64,000 nt of DNA, from the NCBI GenBank assembly GCA_022606425.2, contig JAHDVF020000001.1, positions 1,116,001-1,180,000 on the forward strand, read 5' to 3'. Below are positions 20,080 to 29,862 of the stretch, in pieces; position 1 is the first letter of the stretch; every line of letters begins with the position of its first letter. The DNA comes from Lepidostoma basale (taxonomy: Eukaryota > Arthropoda > Insecta > Trichoptera > Lepidostomatidae). Below the pieces are notes generated by a model that searched no databases, was not told the DNA's origin, and saw only the letters and a program-made list of their open reading frames with translations. A program made the translations under genes and the position numbers.

Positions 20080-20580
20080 TGTATTATTTCTCTTTTTATT
20101 TTTTATATGCTTTGTATATACAACACTTACATTAATAAAATAAAATTACATAGACATGTTTCGGAAAAACAAACCTTCTTCAGTGATACATATTAAAAAA
20201 TTTATAAATTTTAGATTTAAAAAAAGCAATTAAAAATAAAGGAAGAATTATAATTAATCAAATAAATCTTTGATTTATTTCCTTTGTTGTAAGTAATGAT
20301 CTGAACCCCAATAAGAACTTTAAATTATTATTTTAAATTTTAAATTGAATCATAAAATTTGTTTGACAAAAGCATAAACGTTCCAAAATAAATCTTTATA
20401 ATATCTGTCAGATCATGTAAACAATTTTAACAATCTAATATTTTTTTAATGTATATTTATAATATGTATCACTGAAGAAGGACTGTTTGTCCGAAACATG
20501 TCTATGTAATTTAATTTTTTTAATATAAGTGTTGTAAATACAAAGTATATAAAAAAGAAAAAGAGGAATTATATTAAATT
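20080..20580. mobile_element. N element: inverted hammerhead-bearing repeats around 240 bp (copy 1)
   Basis: Left arm about 20096-20190 and right arm about 20462-20575 are inverted copies: CATAGACATGTTTCGG on the left, CCGAAACATGTCTATG on the right, and outward TATACTTTGTATTTACAACA-like ends. The ~240-bp interior is shared with 49690-50290 but in the other orientation. No coding capacity seen. Non-autonomous PLE derivative is the best guess. Confidence 0.65.
20465..20510 (+). ncRNA. Hammerhead-like motif, family F2 (N element)
   Basis: CTGAAGA at 20472-20478, unpaired A, stem II GGAC/GTCC with loop TGTTT, GAAAC at 20493-20497, palindromic ACATGT, GTC at 20500-20502. The left-arm partner on the complement has the same core but an eroded stem II. 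Confidence 0.6.
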
Positions 20581-21275
20581 GTTCAAGAAACAATAAATAC
20601 ATTCCTTCTTTTTTGGTGTCAATGCTGGGGATTGTGAATACATAATGATTATCATAAAATATTCTTGTTTAATTACATATCATGTTCAAATAAACGTTTT
20701 AATAATAACAATATTATTATTAGTTTGACAATACACCATGCCATGAACACAGATTCAATGGCCCTTAACTAAACTAAAAAATCGTTGATTCAAATGCGTT
20801 ATAGAGGCATCATTTATTTGTTATTTAAATTTGGTATCCTGATCCGACCCTGTCCTGGAGCCATGTTAAAAGATTATAGTTATTGTATAGATACCAATAT
20901 CCGCATTGGATAAGATATGTATCAAAACGTCAAGAATTATTATCGTTGTATCAAAGATATGGCGGAAATTGGACAGCAATAAATTCATTTTCATTTAATC
21001 AGCTGATTGATAATAAAAATCCAACAATTTAAATTATCCATTTTGTATGGCATTAAAAACAAATAATAATACGCTTTTAATCAATCAAACACTATAAATT
21101 CGTCCTTTAAAAGTTGATATTGGATTTGTACACGTTTAATGCAGGACATTTACGTTTTTAATTGTAGATATTTTCCTCGTCCTTCATCGACTCCTATTTC
21201 TTGGATACAACATTTTAACAATTTTTCTCTCATATGTTTGTTCAATATATCCAAATCATCTTATTGTTAGTGACC
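20581..21275. other. No recognised feature
   Basis: AT-rich; no frame, RNA gene or repeat family could be supported. Confidence 0.5.
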
Positions 21276-21277
21276 AT

Positions 21278-21412
21278 TAATTATTTATTGTTTCTTGAAC
21301 AATGATGAAAAACTCCATATTTAGTAATTCATATTAATGAAAATGTCTGTCTTCTAGATGTTTTATTATATTTATAATGCCTTAGAAGAGCGAAACATGT
21401 CATTCTAGTCGT
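21278..21412. mobile_element. Palindromic element, family P (copy 5, one arm deleted)
   Basis: Left arm TTTATTGTTTCTTGAACAAT through GTCTTCTAGATG, then directly ATAATGCCTTAGAAGAGCGA and AACATGTCATTC of the right arm. The outer part of the right arm is missing. Confidence 0.7.
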
Positions 21413-22045
21413 CGTAGTCTGACGCAGTTCGAAATAATTATTTTTTTACTGGAAATATAGCTAGTCGCACTATTTGAGTTAATATACGAATAAAAGTTTT
21501 AGTAAAAATCTTGACTGTTCTAAATTAAATGTATATGTCTTCCATAAACTAATGAACGAACTGAGATGTCGGTGTCCGGGGTTGACAATATGAAGCATAC
21601 TTTGTTGCTCTGTTAGACTTGTAAGAACCATTGTAAACCAATACCATTAAAAGTGATCTAATACAATACATGAATACAAGTCTGCCGTGACACCGCGTGA
21701 TGTCCAGTACTAACTAACATCGCTGATACACAAGAGACATGCATTACGGCTGCGGGCATCATTATTTCTTACTTCTAATACAATAGCCAGGAACTGTGGG
21801 AGCCGGCGGTGGTCCATCGTGGGAGGCTGAGGGAATCGCCCTAACAAGGGCACTCCGTAACGGTGAGATGCGAGAGGAAGGACGATTGTGACCGGCTATC
21901 TATCAATTATCCCTTACTTGACATCAGTCTACATGGCCATCTAGAAAGGAGTTCGTAGTACGCGCTTTAGAGTCACTAAAGCTTTTAAATTCACTTATTT
22001 AGTTAGTACTCTAAAGACCTGTTTTTTTTGAGAACCGAGTTCTGA
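21413..22045. other. Unclassified, partly GC-rich stretch
   Basis: No frame of note. 21790-21890 is GC-rich (GGAGCCGGCGGTGGTCCATC) and looks different from its surroundings, possibly an old retroelement piece. I could not assign it. Confidence 0.35.
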
Positions 22046-22049
22046 GAAC

Positions 22050-22145
22050 CCACCATTTTACCTGTACTCAATTGATGCCTTAAACAATTATGCTGTTTGT
22101 AATGTCTTTTGAGTAAATAAACTGATTTGATTTGATTGATTGATT
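22050..22145 (+). mobile_element. J2 LINE 3' tail fragment
   Basis: TTTTACCTGTACTCAATTGA, GCCTTAAACAATTAT, TGTAATGTCTTTTGAG and AAATAAACTGATTTGATTTG match the J2 3' untranslated end (61690-61962), including the GATTT/ATTTG repeat tail. No coding part is left. Confidence 0.75.
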
Positions 22146-22156
22146 GAATGAAAATA

Positions 22157-22651
22157 CAGGGTGTTTTTTTAAAGGTATCTAATACATATTCAAAATGAAA
22201 AAAAAAACACATTAAAATAATGTTAATGTCTATGATATTGGCTTTATTTAATAGATAATTTTACGCCATTATTATTTAAATATGATTTCGGGCATATGAG
22301 CGCCACGGCTAGCGCAATCGTGAATTTCAATTTTCGACAATTATTGTCGGCTTTGTGGATGCGTATCATCCACTCGTACATGGTGTGAAAACCATCCATG
22401 GTCTTCCGAATAACTTGCTCGGATGGACGATTATGTCGACCGTAAAATGGACGTAGTGCACGATAAGTTTGGCGAACCGAACCATGATTTTTTTTTTAAA
22501 TGCAAAATTTGCAAGGGCTGTTCTTACGTCAGTCTATTCATGGTGAAATGGCAAAACGTACTGACTACAAATCAACTGTCAACTGTCAAATTAACAGTCT
22601 GTAGAAACAATGTTGCCAGTTTAAAAACCAAACTTCTAAAAAAACTTCCTC
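22157..22651 (-). mobile_element. Tc1/mariner-superfamily element, internally deleted
   Basis: Ends CAGGGTGTTTTTTTAAAGGT (22157) and an inverted decayed partner at 22630-22651, each next to TA. On the complement a transposase start MNRLT and, after a short broken stretch, the C-terminal words SRGAHMPEIIFK before a stop. In this family those pieces normally lie some 300 codons apart, so most of the transposase, including the DDE catalytic residues, has been deleted. The family is known from many insects. It cannot move itself. Confidence 0.65.
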
Positions 22652-22654
22652 TAT

Positions 22655-23240
22655 AATAAGTGAATGCAGTGCAAATGAAAGTGCTATGAACAAAATGATG
22701 AAAGGTTCATATAACAACGACATGAAACCAAAAAATCATACATATAAGAAGGAACTCAAATATGTCGACGTCACTCTTACCAGAATTTTATATATTTTAT
22801 TTTTTATGAACACTGCCTCACTGACACTAAAAATGTCTAAATCCGAGACGATTAGATTCAACGTCCGAATTGCTCTTCTTACTGGCATCACCAAAGGCAA
22901 TTTGATTCTGCGTGACGGAGCAAAGAACAATTGATGTCGGCGCTGTCGCAGTTACAGGAACAAAAACAAAAAGACGTATTTGCTCCAGAACATAGGGGTT
23001 CTCAATAAAGCCCCGAATCAGCTTGAAAAAATGCGTTGCCATTAATCCTTCCCTCCTCAGTTCGAGGGAGTTATACCCCATCATATTTACCCCGAGAAAT
23101 GCCGTTAATTAAACAAGTCATGTTAAATGTCGGATCAATAGATTTGCGTATATGACTCGATGTATGAAAATGGAGAAAGCATGAGGGGAATCGGGATAAG
23201 GTAGTGTGGTGGTTCATTATTTTTGCCTAAAACGGCGTGA
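22655..23240 (+). mobile_element. LINE-A1 copy interrupted by J1
   Basis: Plus-strand LINE-A from AGTGAATGCAGTGCAAATGA to about 22740, then a minus-strand J1 piece, then LINE-A again from about 23125 (AAATGTCGGATCAATAG, TATGACTCGATGTATG) to GGCGTGATAG near 23240. Some LINE-A sequence between the two parts is missing. Confidence 0.7.
22745..23100 (-). mobile_element. J1-like LINE fragment nested in LINE-A
   Basis: Complement: GYNSLELRREGLMATHFFKL, IRGFIENPYVLEQIRLFVFV, then a frameshifted RTN-like block, VMPVRRAIRTLNLIVSDLD. Same C-terminal region as 8409-8921 but more diverged, so it may be a J1 relative. Confidence 0.65.
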
Positions 23241-23384
23241 TAGTGATAGTATTGTTGCTAGTATGATGAGTATTGATGACAGATTGGACGATAGGAGGAT
23301 GAAGTTGGGAGAGATGCAGCGAAATCGCTGCGAGTGTTTAGTTGGAGGGTTGCAGCAGAGGACGAGAGGAGTTGGAGGAAAGGA
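23241..23384 (+). other. Unclassified GA-rich segment
   Basis: Reads DDRLDDRRMKLGEMQRNRCE and QQRTRGVGGKD in one frame, purine-rich. No family recognised; possibly a further LINE scrap. Confidence 0.25.
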
Positions 23385-24240
23385 CTTATTTCATTTCATT
23401 TATTTATATATAAAGATTACAAATATTACAGATGCGTCCAAGTCATCTGCAACCTCAAAATTACATAATAAGATTGACATATTTACAAAATAACATTTTA
23501 AAAAATAACAAAATACATAAATACTACGGCATCAGAGATAATAATCACAACATTAATATTGCATCCCTGAGGCAACTCACACTATCACGAAATATGTCGA
23601 CCTCCGAAGCGCCCCGATTAAGCAATAAGATTGCCCTACCCACAAGCATAACCATTGGCAGGTTGGTTCTGCAGCGCGGCAAATAAAACAATCTGTGCTG
23701 TCTTTGACGAAGGTAATTATGTGGGACAAATAGACCTACATCACTCAGGACATCCGAGTTTTGTATACGGCCGCCAATCAGCTGTAAGAATTGAACTCCC
23801 AAGTGAATGAACTCGTGGACGAGCGCCCCAGTACCTCACAGAACTTTGCAAGCTGACAAATTTGAACCCTCGGCAGTCAACTCTACGATCCTCGAAGGAA
23901 GAAGCAACACACAAACAAGGAGCTTCAAACTTCGCAGATCGCGCTTTTGGCATCGCGGGACCGACGGCGTGGAACAGGCTGCCCTACAATATCCGCAATC
24001 AAGACGACGAAGGAGTGTTCAGAAGCTCTCTTAAAACTTTTCTTTTTAAGAGAAGCTTTCTGGACGTTGAGCGCCCTTTAAGTGAATCTTTCACAAAAAT
24101 GGCGCTATATAAATTATCATCATCATCATCATCATCATGAATATTCCTCCTTCTCTCCAATGATTGGTAGCTAAGCATACCTAGCAAGAATTCAGTCGGA
24201 AAGAGCCACAGGTAATAAAAAATGGAGACCAAGGTTCGAT
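23385..24240 (-). mobile_element. J1 LINE 3' end, split by another LINE
   Basis: Complement: LGMLSYQSLE (about 24185-24150), then after the insertion LGVQFLQLIGGRIQNSDVLS, DVGLFVPHNYLRQRQHRLFY, LPRCRTNLPMVMLVGRAILL. Homology to 8160-8925 resumes exactly across 23809-24142, showing that the inner LINE inserted into an existing J1 copy. The 3' AT-rich tail is at 23385-23520. Confidence 0.8.
23809..24142 (+). mobile_element. CR1/L2-like LINE 3' end nested in J1, (ATC)n tail
   Basis: Open stretch FADRAFGIAGPTAWNRLPYN, IRNQDDEGVFRSSLKTFLFK, RSFLDV, then a tail of eight ATC units. The A-F-----P--WN-LP---R ... F---LKT-LF pattern is the hallmark C-terminus of CR1/L2-type LINEs. TGAAT occurs on both sides (23804-23808 and 24138-24142) as a likely short target duplication. 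Confidence 0.85.
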
Positions 24241-24639
24241 ATGGGCTGTAGGGCCATCGAAGAAGAAGAATATGATGATAGTTGTGTAATGTTAGTGTAG
24301 CGTGCACTTTTGTGTGTGCGCAAGGTATTTATAGACCTTATCGTTTCATCAGGATTTTGGCTCGACCTTATCTCCTCTCTTGTGTGCACAGTTTAGTGCT
24401 GGTATTGTGGCGATAGCATCCAGTTGTAAATGATAAGAGTTAATCTGCCACACAACGGGAGCCTGCAGTCGATTGTTAAGTGTGCCCTATCGCAAGATCG
24501 GAACACTCCATAAAGATAATGGACTTGTTGTTTGGTCTCTGAGGTGTGTTTTAAGAGGAAGCGCTAGTCCTGACACGAATAAATCAATATCTCACCTAAT
24601 ATGTTCATTTAGAAGATTTGGTTAACGGTGAAAAATTTA
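24240..24639. other. LINE tail scrap and unclassified DNA
   Basis: ATGGGCTGTAGGGCCATCGA followed by AGAAGAAGAA (24240-24270) looks like a bare LINE end. The rest, to 24639, has no recognised feature. Confidence 0.4.
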
Positions 24640-24900
24640 CAACACGGCTATAAAATATTACATTTTTATTATTATTGACTATTTTAGAATGTCGCGACAG
24701 CTGTTTCGCCAACCGCTATTTACATGTCAGTGTTACAGAAAACTGAGTTGTTTGTAACTCTTGATGATGCCAACACCAGTTGGCGAAACAGCTGTCGCGA
24801 CATTCTCAAAAATTGAATAATAATAAAATGTGATATTTTTTAACAGTGCTGTAATAAAACTGCATCATAGTGTTTCGGACATAACTTAAGTATTGTTTAA
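24640..24900. mobile_element. Palindromic F3 element
   Basis: Inverted arms GAATGTCGCGACAGCTGTTT and AAACAGCTGTCGCGACATTC with GCCAAC hairpins; the right arm has TTGATGA in place of CTGATGA (24758-24764). After it come TTTTTTAACAG and a decayed ATCATAGTGTTTCGGACAT frame-start block. The left arm's core is deleted. Confidence 0.7.
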
Positions 24901-24989
24901 TATTTTTATACATTTTAGTGAAAATGTACAGAACGTATATTTCAAAAATATGTAAATGTTTGAGACACCTGATATGATTTCTCAGATTC

Positions 24990-25500
24990 CTCGCGTGGCT
25001 CTGACATATTTAATTTAATTGATTTTATCGTTTTCATGGGCCTTCCTCTATTTTTTGTTCCTTTCGCATCGTTAACGTATACTTACCATTTTTTCTAATT
25101 TCATTTATTCTTCATTCATACTTTCATAATTGATTATTTATTCTTCTATGTTCGCCATACTCATTTTGTGCTGTAGATGTTTTATATTTTCTTTTTTTAT
25201 ATACTTTTTATACAACACTCACTTTTTAAACAATTTAAAATTAAATATCAAACATGTTTCGGACTACCCAGCCCTTCCTCAGTGACATTATATAGATATT
25301 TAAAATATTATAAAATTGTTTACACATATGGTTAGTTTTGACAGATGTAATAAAGATTTCTTCAATCATTTTTTAATGTGTCCAAACCATCGTAACGACT
25401 TGTAACTATTTTGTTTATAACGTTTCATTAGCTCTGCTTTCACTGCATATATTTTTGACACTTATATTCGCCTAAAATATCTCACATATGGTATAATTGG
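24990..25500 (-). mobile_element. LINE-A1 copy interrupted by an N-type element
   Basis: Plus strand shows reverse-complement LINE-A from CCTCGCGTGGCTCTGACA to about 25118, then the N-type insert, then TTTTTTAATGTGTCCAAACC, ATCGTAACGACTTG and on to about 25500. The order of blocks is as in the unbroken copy at 55778-56277. Confidence 0.7.
25120..25358. mobile_element. Partial N-type hammerhead-like element nested in LINE-A
   Basis: TTCTTCTATGTTCGCCATAC and ATACTTTTTATACAACACTC match the end of the N element at 49690. On the complement CTGAGGA, GAAAC and ACATGT are kept (25248-25282). Interior AAATTGTTTACACATATGG to GATGTAATAAAGAT matches the N interior. TTCTTCATTCAT before it and TTCTTCAATCAT after it look like a 12-bp target duplication with one change. 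Confidence 0.6.
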
Positions 25501-25611
25501 AAATAAACTTCCTATATAGCTTTTTTTTAGTAGTAAAAAAAGGTTTCTTAAGGATAAAAAAAATTCAAAGAAAACCAATGTAATTATGTAGTACGTCAAG
25601 TAAATATATTA

Positions 25612-25740
25612 ATTCCGGATTTTTGGTACCACAAAATTCCGACAAATCGCATTCCAACAATGTTTCCTACAGACGTAAGAGGAATAGCCATTAGAGCTGA
25701 ACCTCTATAAGCCAGAAGATCCAAGTCCAAGTCCAAGTTA
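25612..25740 (+). mobile_element. LINE-H 3' end with hexamer tail (copy 1)
   Basis: GCATTCCAACAATGTTTCCT, ACAGACGTAAGAGGAATAGC, CATTAGAGCTGAACC, then AGATCCAAGTCCAAGTCCAA. The 3' tail is a CCAAGT hexamer repeat. Same end at 32285-32475, 43742-43935 and 54805-55540. Confidence 0.7.
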
Positions 25741-25744
25741 AGTA

Positions 25745-26242
25745 AATATATTAATAATAATTAATTCCGGATTTTTGTTACGTCACATGTTCTAATATTT
25801 TGAACTATCTAGTGGGGAATTTCATACAAGTTTTAATCAAGGCAGATTTTGTTTTTCGAACACTTTGGAAATAAGTCACGTACGCACAGGTACACAGTCC
25901 ATCGTAAACTGGTTTATGTAAATTACCACAAAATCTTTCCTCAAACGCTTGAAAAAAATCTGTTTAAATATTTTGAAAAGTAAATAACGTATCCTTCAAG
26001 GAAGTGATACAAGAAATCAATACACATGTTGGAACACTTGCCCATTAAATTAACTCAATTTATTCATTCACATGCCATTCTAAAAATATACCATTTAACA
26101 GATATTCCGAATTAGTGTAGATTCCGAATTCCGATATTATCACTATCATATTTATGCATTAGGCAGTGCAAAACCATTGCCAGTTCGTGAAAATATACTA
26201 TACATACATGATAATCAGAGTGTAATCATCATTTTCAGCGTT
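25745..26242. other. No recognised feature
   Basis: AT-rich DNA; no supported frame or repeat. Confidence 0.5.
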
Positions 26243-26330
26243 ACCAACCCTTTCCGACGCTGGAGGGATAGGCAGAGATGATGAACCGCCACACAGTTCT
26301 ATCCTAACACAAATCTCGCGACTCTTCTAC
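26243..26330 (-). mobile_element. LINE-A1 3' end scrap
   Basis: ACGCTGGAGGGATAGGCAGA, ATGAACCGCCACACAGTTCT and ATCCTAACACAAATCTCGCG are the reverse complement of the LINE-A C-terminal region. It is cut at 26330 where the LINE-E leader begins. Confidence 0.7.
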
Positions 26331-26835
26331 ATCCCACCGAACTCAACCATTTCCTGTTTATTATAAGTATTAAACACGTCAATTATAGTTTGTTATTATT
26401 GATTATTATTTATAAATTTCAATTTAATTACAGACCTACGAAATCGAAGCAAGAGCAGACCTGTCAGAACCAAACATTTCTTAAGAGTAGAAGAAATGAG
26501 AACATTGGGCCTATACACCTATTGTGTGGAGAATCCTTAGAGATTGGAAACCCAATGAAGAAATTCGCAAATCCTGCAAAATTGAAGACATACTGAGATG
26601 GAGTGGGCAGAGAAGACGATTCTGGAGAGACCACATCGAGAGAATGGATCCAGCAAGAATTCCTAAGATCGTGATGCACGAGACTCCAGAGGGGCGTTGA
26701 CCACCAGGACGACCACCAACGAGATGGAGAGAAGGCTGGTCGTCTTCATCACAGGAAGAAAATTGATATCCTGCATTAACAGATCGCAAGAACTGCAATC
26801 AGAAGAAGAAGAAGAAGAAGAAGACACGCACGGTC
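26331..26835 (+). mobile_element. LINE-E 3' fragment with shared leader (copy 2)
   Basis: Leader CCCACCGAACTCAACCATTT to TTTAATTACAG, then TYEIEARAD, DILRWSGQRRRFWRDHIERM, RPPTRWREGWSSSSQEE and a GAAGAAGAAGAAGAAG tail. Collinear with 18108-18600 and more intact in the FWRDHIERMDPA part. Confidence 0.75.
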
Positions 26836-27075
26836 GTCGATTGTTCCTACTTCGAACATGGACGCCTCTCAGTAATTGATTAATTTGGTCATGCCATGTC
26901 TTCCTTGGCCTTTCTTTTTCCATTTACACTACTTGTGTATTTATTTTAACCATTCTTCCCTCATCCATTCCTTCTATATGTCCAAACCATCTTAAAGACT
27001 GTTTCTCAGTTTTATTTAGTACACATTCATCCGCCTCACATTCCATTCTTATTTCATCTTTAATTATTCTATCAT
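26836..27075 (-). mobile_element. LINE-A internal fragment, minus strand
   Basis: ATTTGGTCATGCCATGTCTT, CCTTGGCCTTTC, CTATATGTCCAAACCATCTT and CTATCATATATTG are the LINE-A reverse-complement blocks in order. Both ends of the element are missing. Confidence 0.75.
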
Positions 27076-27119
27076 ATATTGTTTTTCCGCGTATTCTTCA
27101 TGGTGACCTTTTTCTTCGG

Positions 27120-27600
27120 CATTTCCAAGTATCGCTTCTTTCACAAATTCTCTTTCTACCGGTGCCGCGTCAGGTCCCCTAACGTAGGCAATCAATGCAG
27201 CGATGGCATCTCTGTCCTGCGCCACTTGGACCAGGTTCTGAACTCTAATCATTCCTGTCTCTGGTAACACCGGTGGGAAGAGCAATTAATCTGCTGAACG
27301 CGGTCTCTTCGGAGATCGAAGTCTTTCATATTACTGAAAGTACGTTCAGAAGGCAAATACTCTTAATTCTGGAGAGTATCCTGTCTTCCTAATGTTGAAC
27401 CATCTCTCATGCGTTTCTGATAGTATACTATACACAATATATAATTTTACCTGTTCTCAATAGATGCCTTAAAAATTAATTTTGTAATGTCTGTTGATGA
27501 AATAAACTGATTTGATTTCATTTCATTTGATTTGATATTTCACAACCAGGACAACCGCCTTCTACCAACTCCCCGATATCCATATATTTTATTAAAAATA
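27120..27600 (-). mobile_element. RTE-D LINE fragment, split by J2
   Basis: Complement: GYRGVGRRRLSWL at about 27590-27545, then the J2 insert, then PETGMIRVQNLVQVAQDRDA and IAALIAYVRGPDA (27260-27150). In RTE-D (61540-62215) the GRRGPGRR-LxNLR block is directly followed by W-SI--V-EL---A-DRD, so J2 went into the middle of this stretch. Confidence 0.7.
27262..27540 (+). mobile_element. J2 LINE 3' end nested in RTE-D
   Basis: PVGRAINLLNAVSSEIEVFH, ITESTFRRQILLILESILSS, stop, then the J2 3' region (CTCAATAGATGCCTTAAAAA, TGTAATGTCTGTTGATG) and a GATTTGATTT/CATTTC tail. Frame intact for about 45 codons. Confidence 0.8.
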
Positions 27601-28196
27601 CATATCAATATATTTTTTGTCATCGCGTGCCGACAATGGCGTTGCATAATAATTTGTTTTGAGTCGGTCCAGATTTTTCTCAGTACCCACACCTCCATAA
27701 GTACCGCAGCGGAATTAGTATATTCCGTCGATTTATTCCAGTGTGTTTGGATTATGTGTATTATTTTTACATAACGAGCATCGTGTCGCAAATATTAGGA
27801 GAATGAATTCTTCCTACTAGGAAGTAGTCGCATGAGGCGTCAAGTCTATATTTATACAGTTGGCTTAGAATCTCTTCCTCCTCCCCAAAGCCAACAGAGT
27901 AAATACCGTTTTTTTTTATCAATACTTAACTTGTTTGTATGCCGAGTGCATTGTTCTCGTATGGACTAAATAAATAGGTATTATAAAACACGTCTTTCCG
28001 CGTCATAGAATCCAACACGTTCTATTTTCTCTAGTTTTTAATGTTGTAATACAAAATAACGTATTATTTGTGCAGATGTATGCATGTGTATGTAAGCGGT
28101 TATGGAACCAAAATTATTAAATAAATGTAATATATATTCATAAAATATTGGCATTATTGTGTTTTAAAATGTAGCATCGATTTAATAATTATATTT
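27601..28196. other. No recognised feature
   Basis: AT-rich; only a short inverted repeat TTCCTACTAGGAA at 27810-27822. No gene. Confidence 0.5.
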
Positions 28197-28565
28197 TAAC
28201 TAACTAACTAACTAACTAACCATCACGCCGTTGCCCCGAAAGGGTAGACAGAAAGAATGAACTGCAACACTTTAATCGATGCTGCACTCCATTCTTCTCT
28301 TTTCGCCAACGCGAGAGACGCGGTGTGATGGGTTGCGAACCTCATCGCCACCAATAAGCATCTCCCGCGCACACTTCAATCATTCAACGTCTACATAATA
28401 AATCTAAAACAAATTATACAAAATACAATGATATAAAATAAAATAACATATAAAAATAATTTAACACTTAATGTTCTTTTAGATGGTGCACTTGTCGTCA
28501 GCTGGACGATCCGGACATTTGTGTTTATTTAATTTTTTATTCCACTGTTTTCATTTTAATTAGGC
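28197..28565 (-). mobile_element. SINE-like repeat with LINE-A 3' end (copy 2)
   Basis: Same structure as 17265-17640: GTTA units, LINE-A1 3' end (ACGGCGTGATGG side), then the unrelated body with CGCGTTGGCGAAAAGAGAAG, AGGTTCGCAACCC and the AT-rich 5' part (ATTTTATTTTATATCATTGT). The two copies are homologous over ~350 bp and differ by scattered changes, so they are separate old insertions. Confidence 0.65.
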
Positions 28566-28814
28566 ACTTAAAACAATCCAACACCAGCAAAAACTTGAAA
28601 ATTTGATTGAAGAATTTATTCAAATTGTCATTGGAACAAATGAAAAATTTATTTTGACACCTGTCAAAATTATTTTTGTAAACGAAAAAACTTTTATTTT
28701 AACAATTGTATAATATTACCGTAAAGTTAGGTTAAAGATTAATTTCCATTTTAAGAAGTGCTTCCAAGACAGAGTACTGTTGATGTGTGCCTTTATATAC
28801 TGTTATTCTCCACC

Positions 28815-29120
28815 TAGGTCTGTCTTCCGCAGTCTTTTCCCAGCAATCACAGTCGGTTCCAGTCTTTTGTAGGTTTCCTTTAAAGCGTTTCCTCTGACCA
28901 CCATGTGAAGGGCAGATTTTGAAGCACAGCGCAGAGACAATGTCGCAGAGGGAAGGAGGAAGAAGAGACCACTGGGAGACGGTGACGGCTCCATTACAAG
29001 CGCCTTGCCCCTGCTCCAGATGCCCCAGAATGTGTGGGTCCAGGTTCGGGCTCTTCAGTCACATGCAGACCCACAACCGTAAAAGACAGTCTTCCTCGGA
29101 CACGAGGGACAGCCGATGAC
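28815..29120. mobile_element. Zinc-finger LINE 3' end with inverted 5' part
   Basis: Minus strand 28918-28815 reads HGGQRKRFKGNLQKTGTDCD, CWEKTAEDRPRW. Plus strand from 28912 reads FEAQRRDNVAEGRRKKRP, and in another frame CPCSRCPRMCGSRFGLFSHM, QTHNRK. In an uninverted relative (61180-61455) the RYKDNL..W..LA.DR part comes directly before the CxxC-SRIGLFSH finger. So the 5' half is flipped head to head with the 3' half, the result expected from twin priming during LINE integration. Confidence 0.7.
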
Positions 29121-29549
29121 TGTTGATGTAAATCACTAACTAAAATGGCTCTATGTACTCTTACCAATATGAAACAAATTCTCGTAAATTAAAACATTTT
29201 TTTCATTCAATTCATAGTTTCTAACCTGTTTCTGGTAAACCGTTAGAATAATTAAGAGAATATATTTGTAAATACGTTTTTTGTTTTAAAAAAAATCACA
29301 AAATGAAGGCGATACCGAATAAAACTGGACTTGTTTATTGGTTCAATTACAGTATAAATATTTATATTGTTTTTTAAAACTATTTATTTCATAAAAAATA
29401 TTACAATTCTGTTTAAACACCACCATATTTGGATTTCTAACACTATTAATTGATTGAGCATCATCAGGGTAACAAAAAAATATTTGTAACTTATAGATAT
29501 AAAATAATAAAAGCACTTTATAATTAACCACGTTATGGTTATTATATTG

Positions 29550-29597
29550 ATGCCAACTACGAGTAGTTTCGCTTGTACCCAAGCTTCATCAGGGCAA
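29550..29597 (-). ncRNA. Hammerhead-like motif, family F4
   Basis: Complement: CTGATGA, unpaired A, stem II GCTTG/CAAGC, GAAAC (29566-29570), then a stem-loop ACTAC-TC-GTAGT. Here the third stem is a real hairpin, unlike the other families, and the triplet after it is GTT or TTG rather than GTC. Confidence 0.45.
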
Positions 29598-29637
29598 TAT
29601 CATAATTTTCATAATAAGAATCCATTATAATAACCAT

Positions 29638-29862
29638 TATTCTTCTTCTTCTTTCCGTGTCCTGTCAGGTCTCCCCAACGTTGACTATCACCCTTGAATA
29701 GGCCTCCCCGCCCTGGGCAGTTTGGAACAGCTCCCCACAGTCCTTAGCCCCGTCCACTCTCGGATGTTCCTCAGCCAGAAAACCCGCCTTCTCCCAACAC
29801 CTCGTCGACCCTTAATCTTACCCTCCAAGATCAGATTACCATTACCGTGGTTAAACACAAAT
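29638..29862 (-). mobile_element. RTE-D LINE 3' end, (GAA)n tail
   Basis: Complement: NLILEGKIKGRRGVGRRRVF, WLRNIRESTGLRTVGSC, and the last codons GRPDRTRK, with a GAAGAAGAAG tail at 29638-29650. Same end as 61963-62215. Clean for about 45 codons. Confidence 0.75.

Noticed and set aside
21540..21730. Solo LTR of an LTR retrotransposon
   Set aside because: TGTCGGTGTCCGGGG and later GTGACACC words hinted at LTR ends, but no TG...CA pair with target duplication could be placed.
28919..29119. C2H2 zinc-finger gene
   Set aside because: The CxxC..SRFGLFSHMQTH block is the C-terminal finger of a LINE family (compare 61180-61455), and the preceding LINE part lies inverted next to it.
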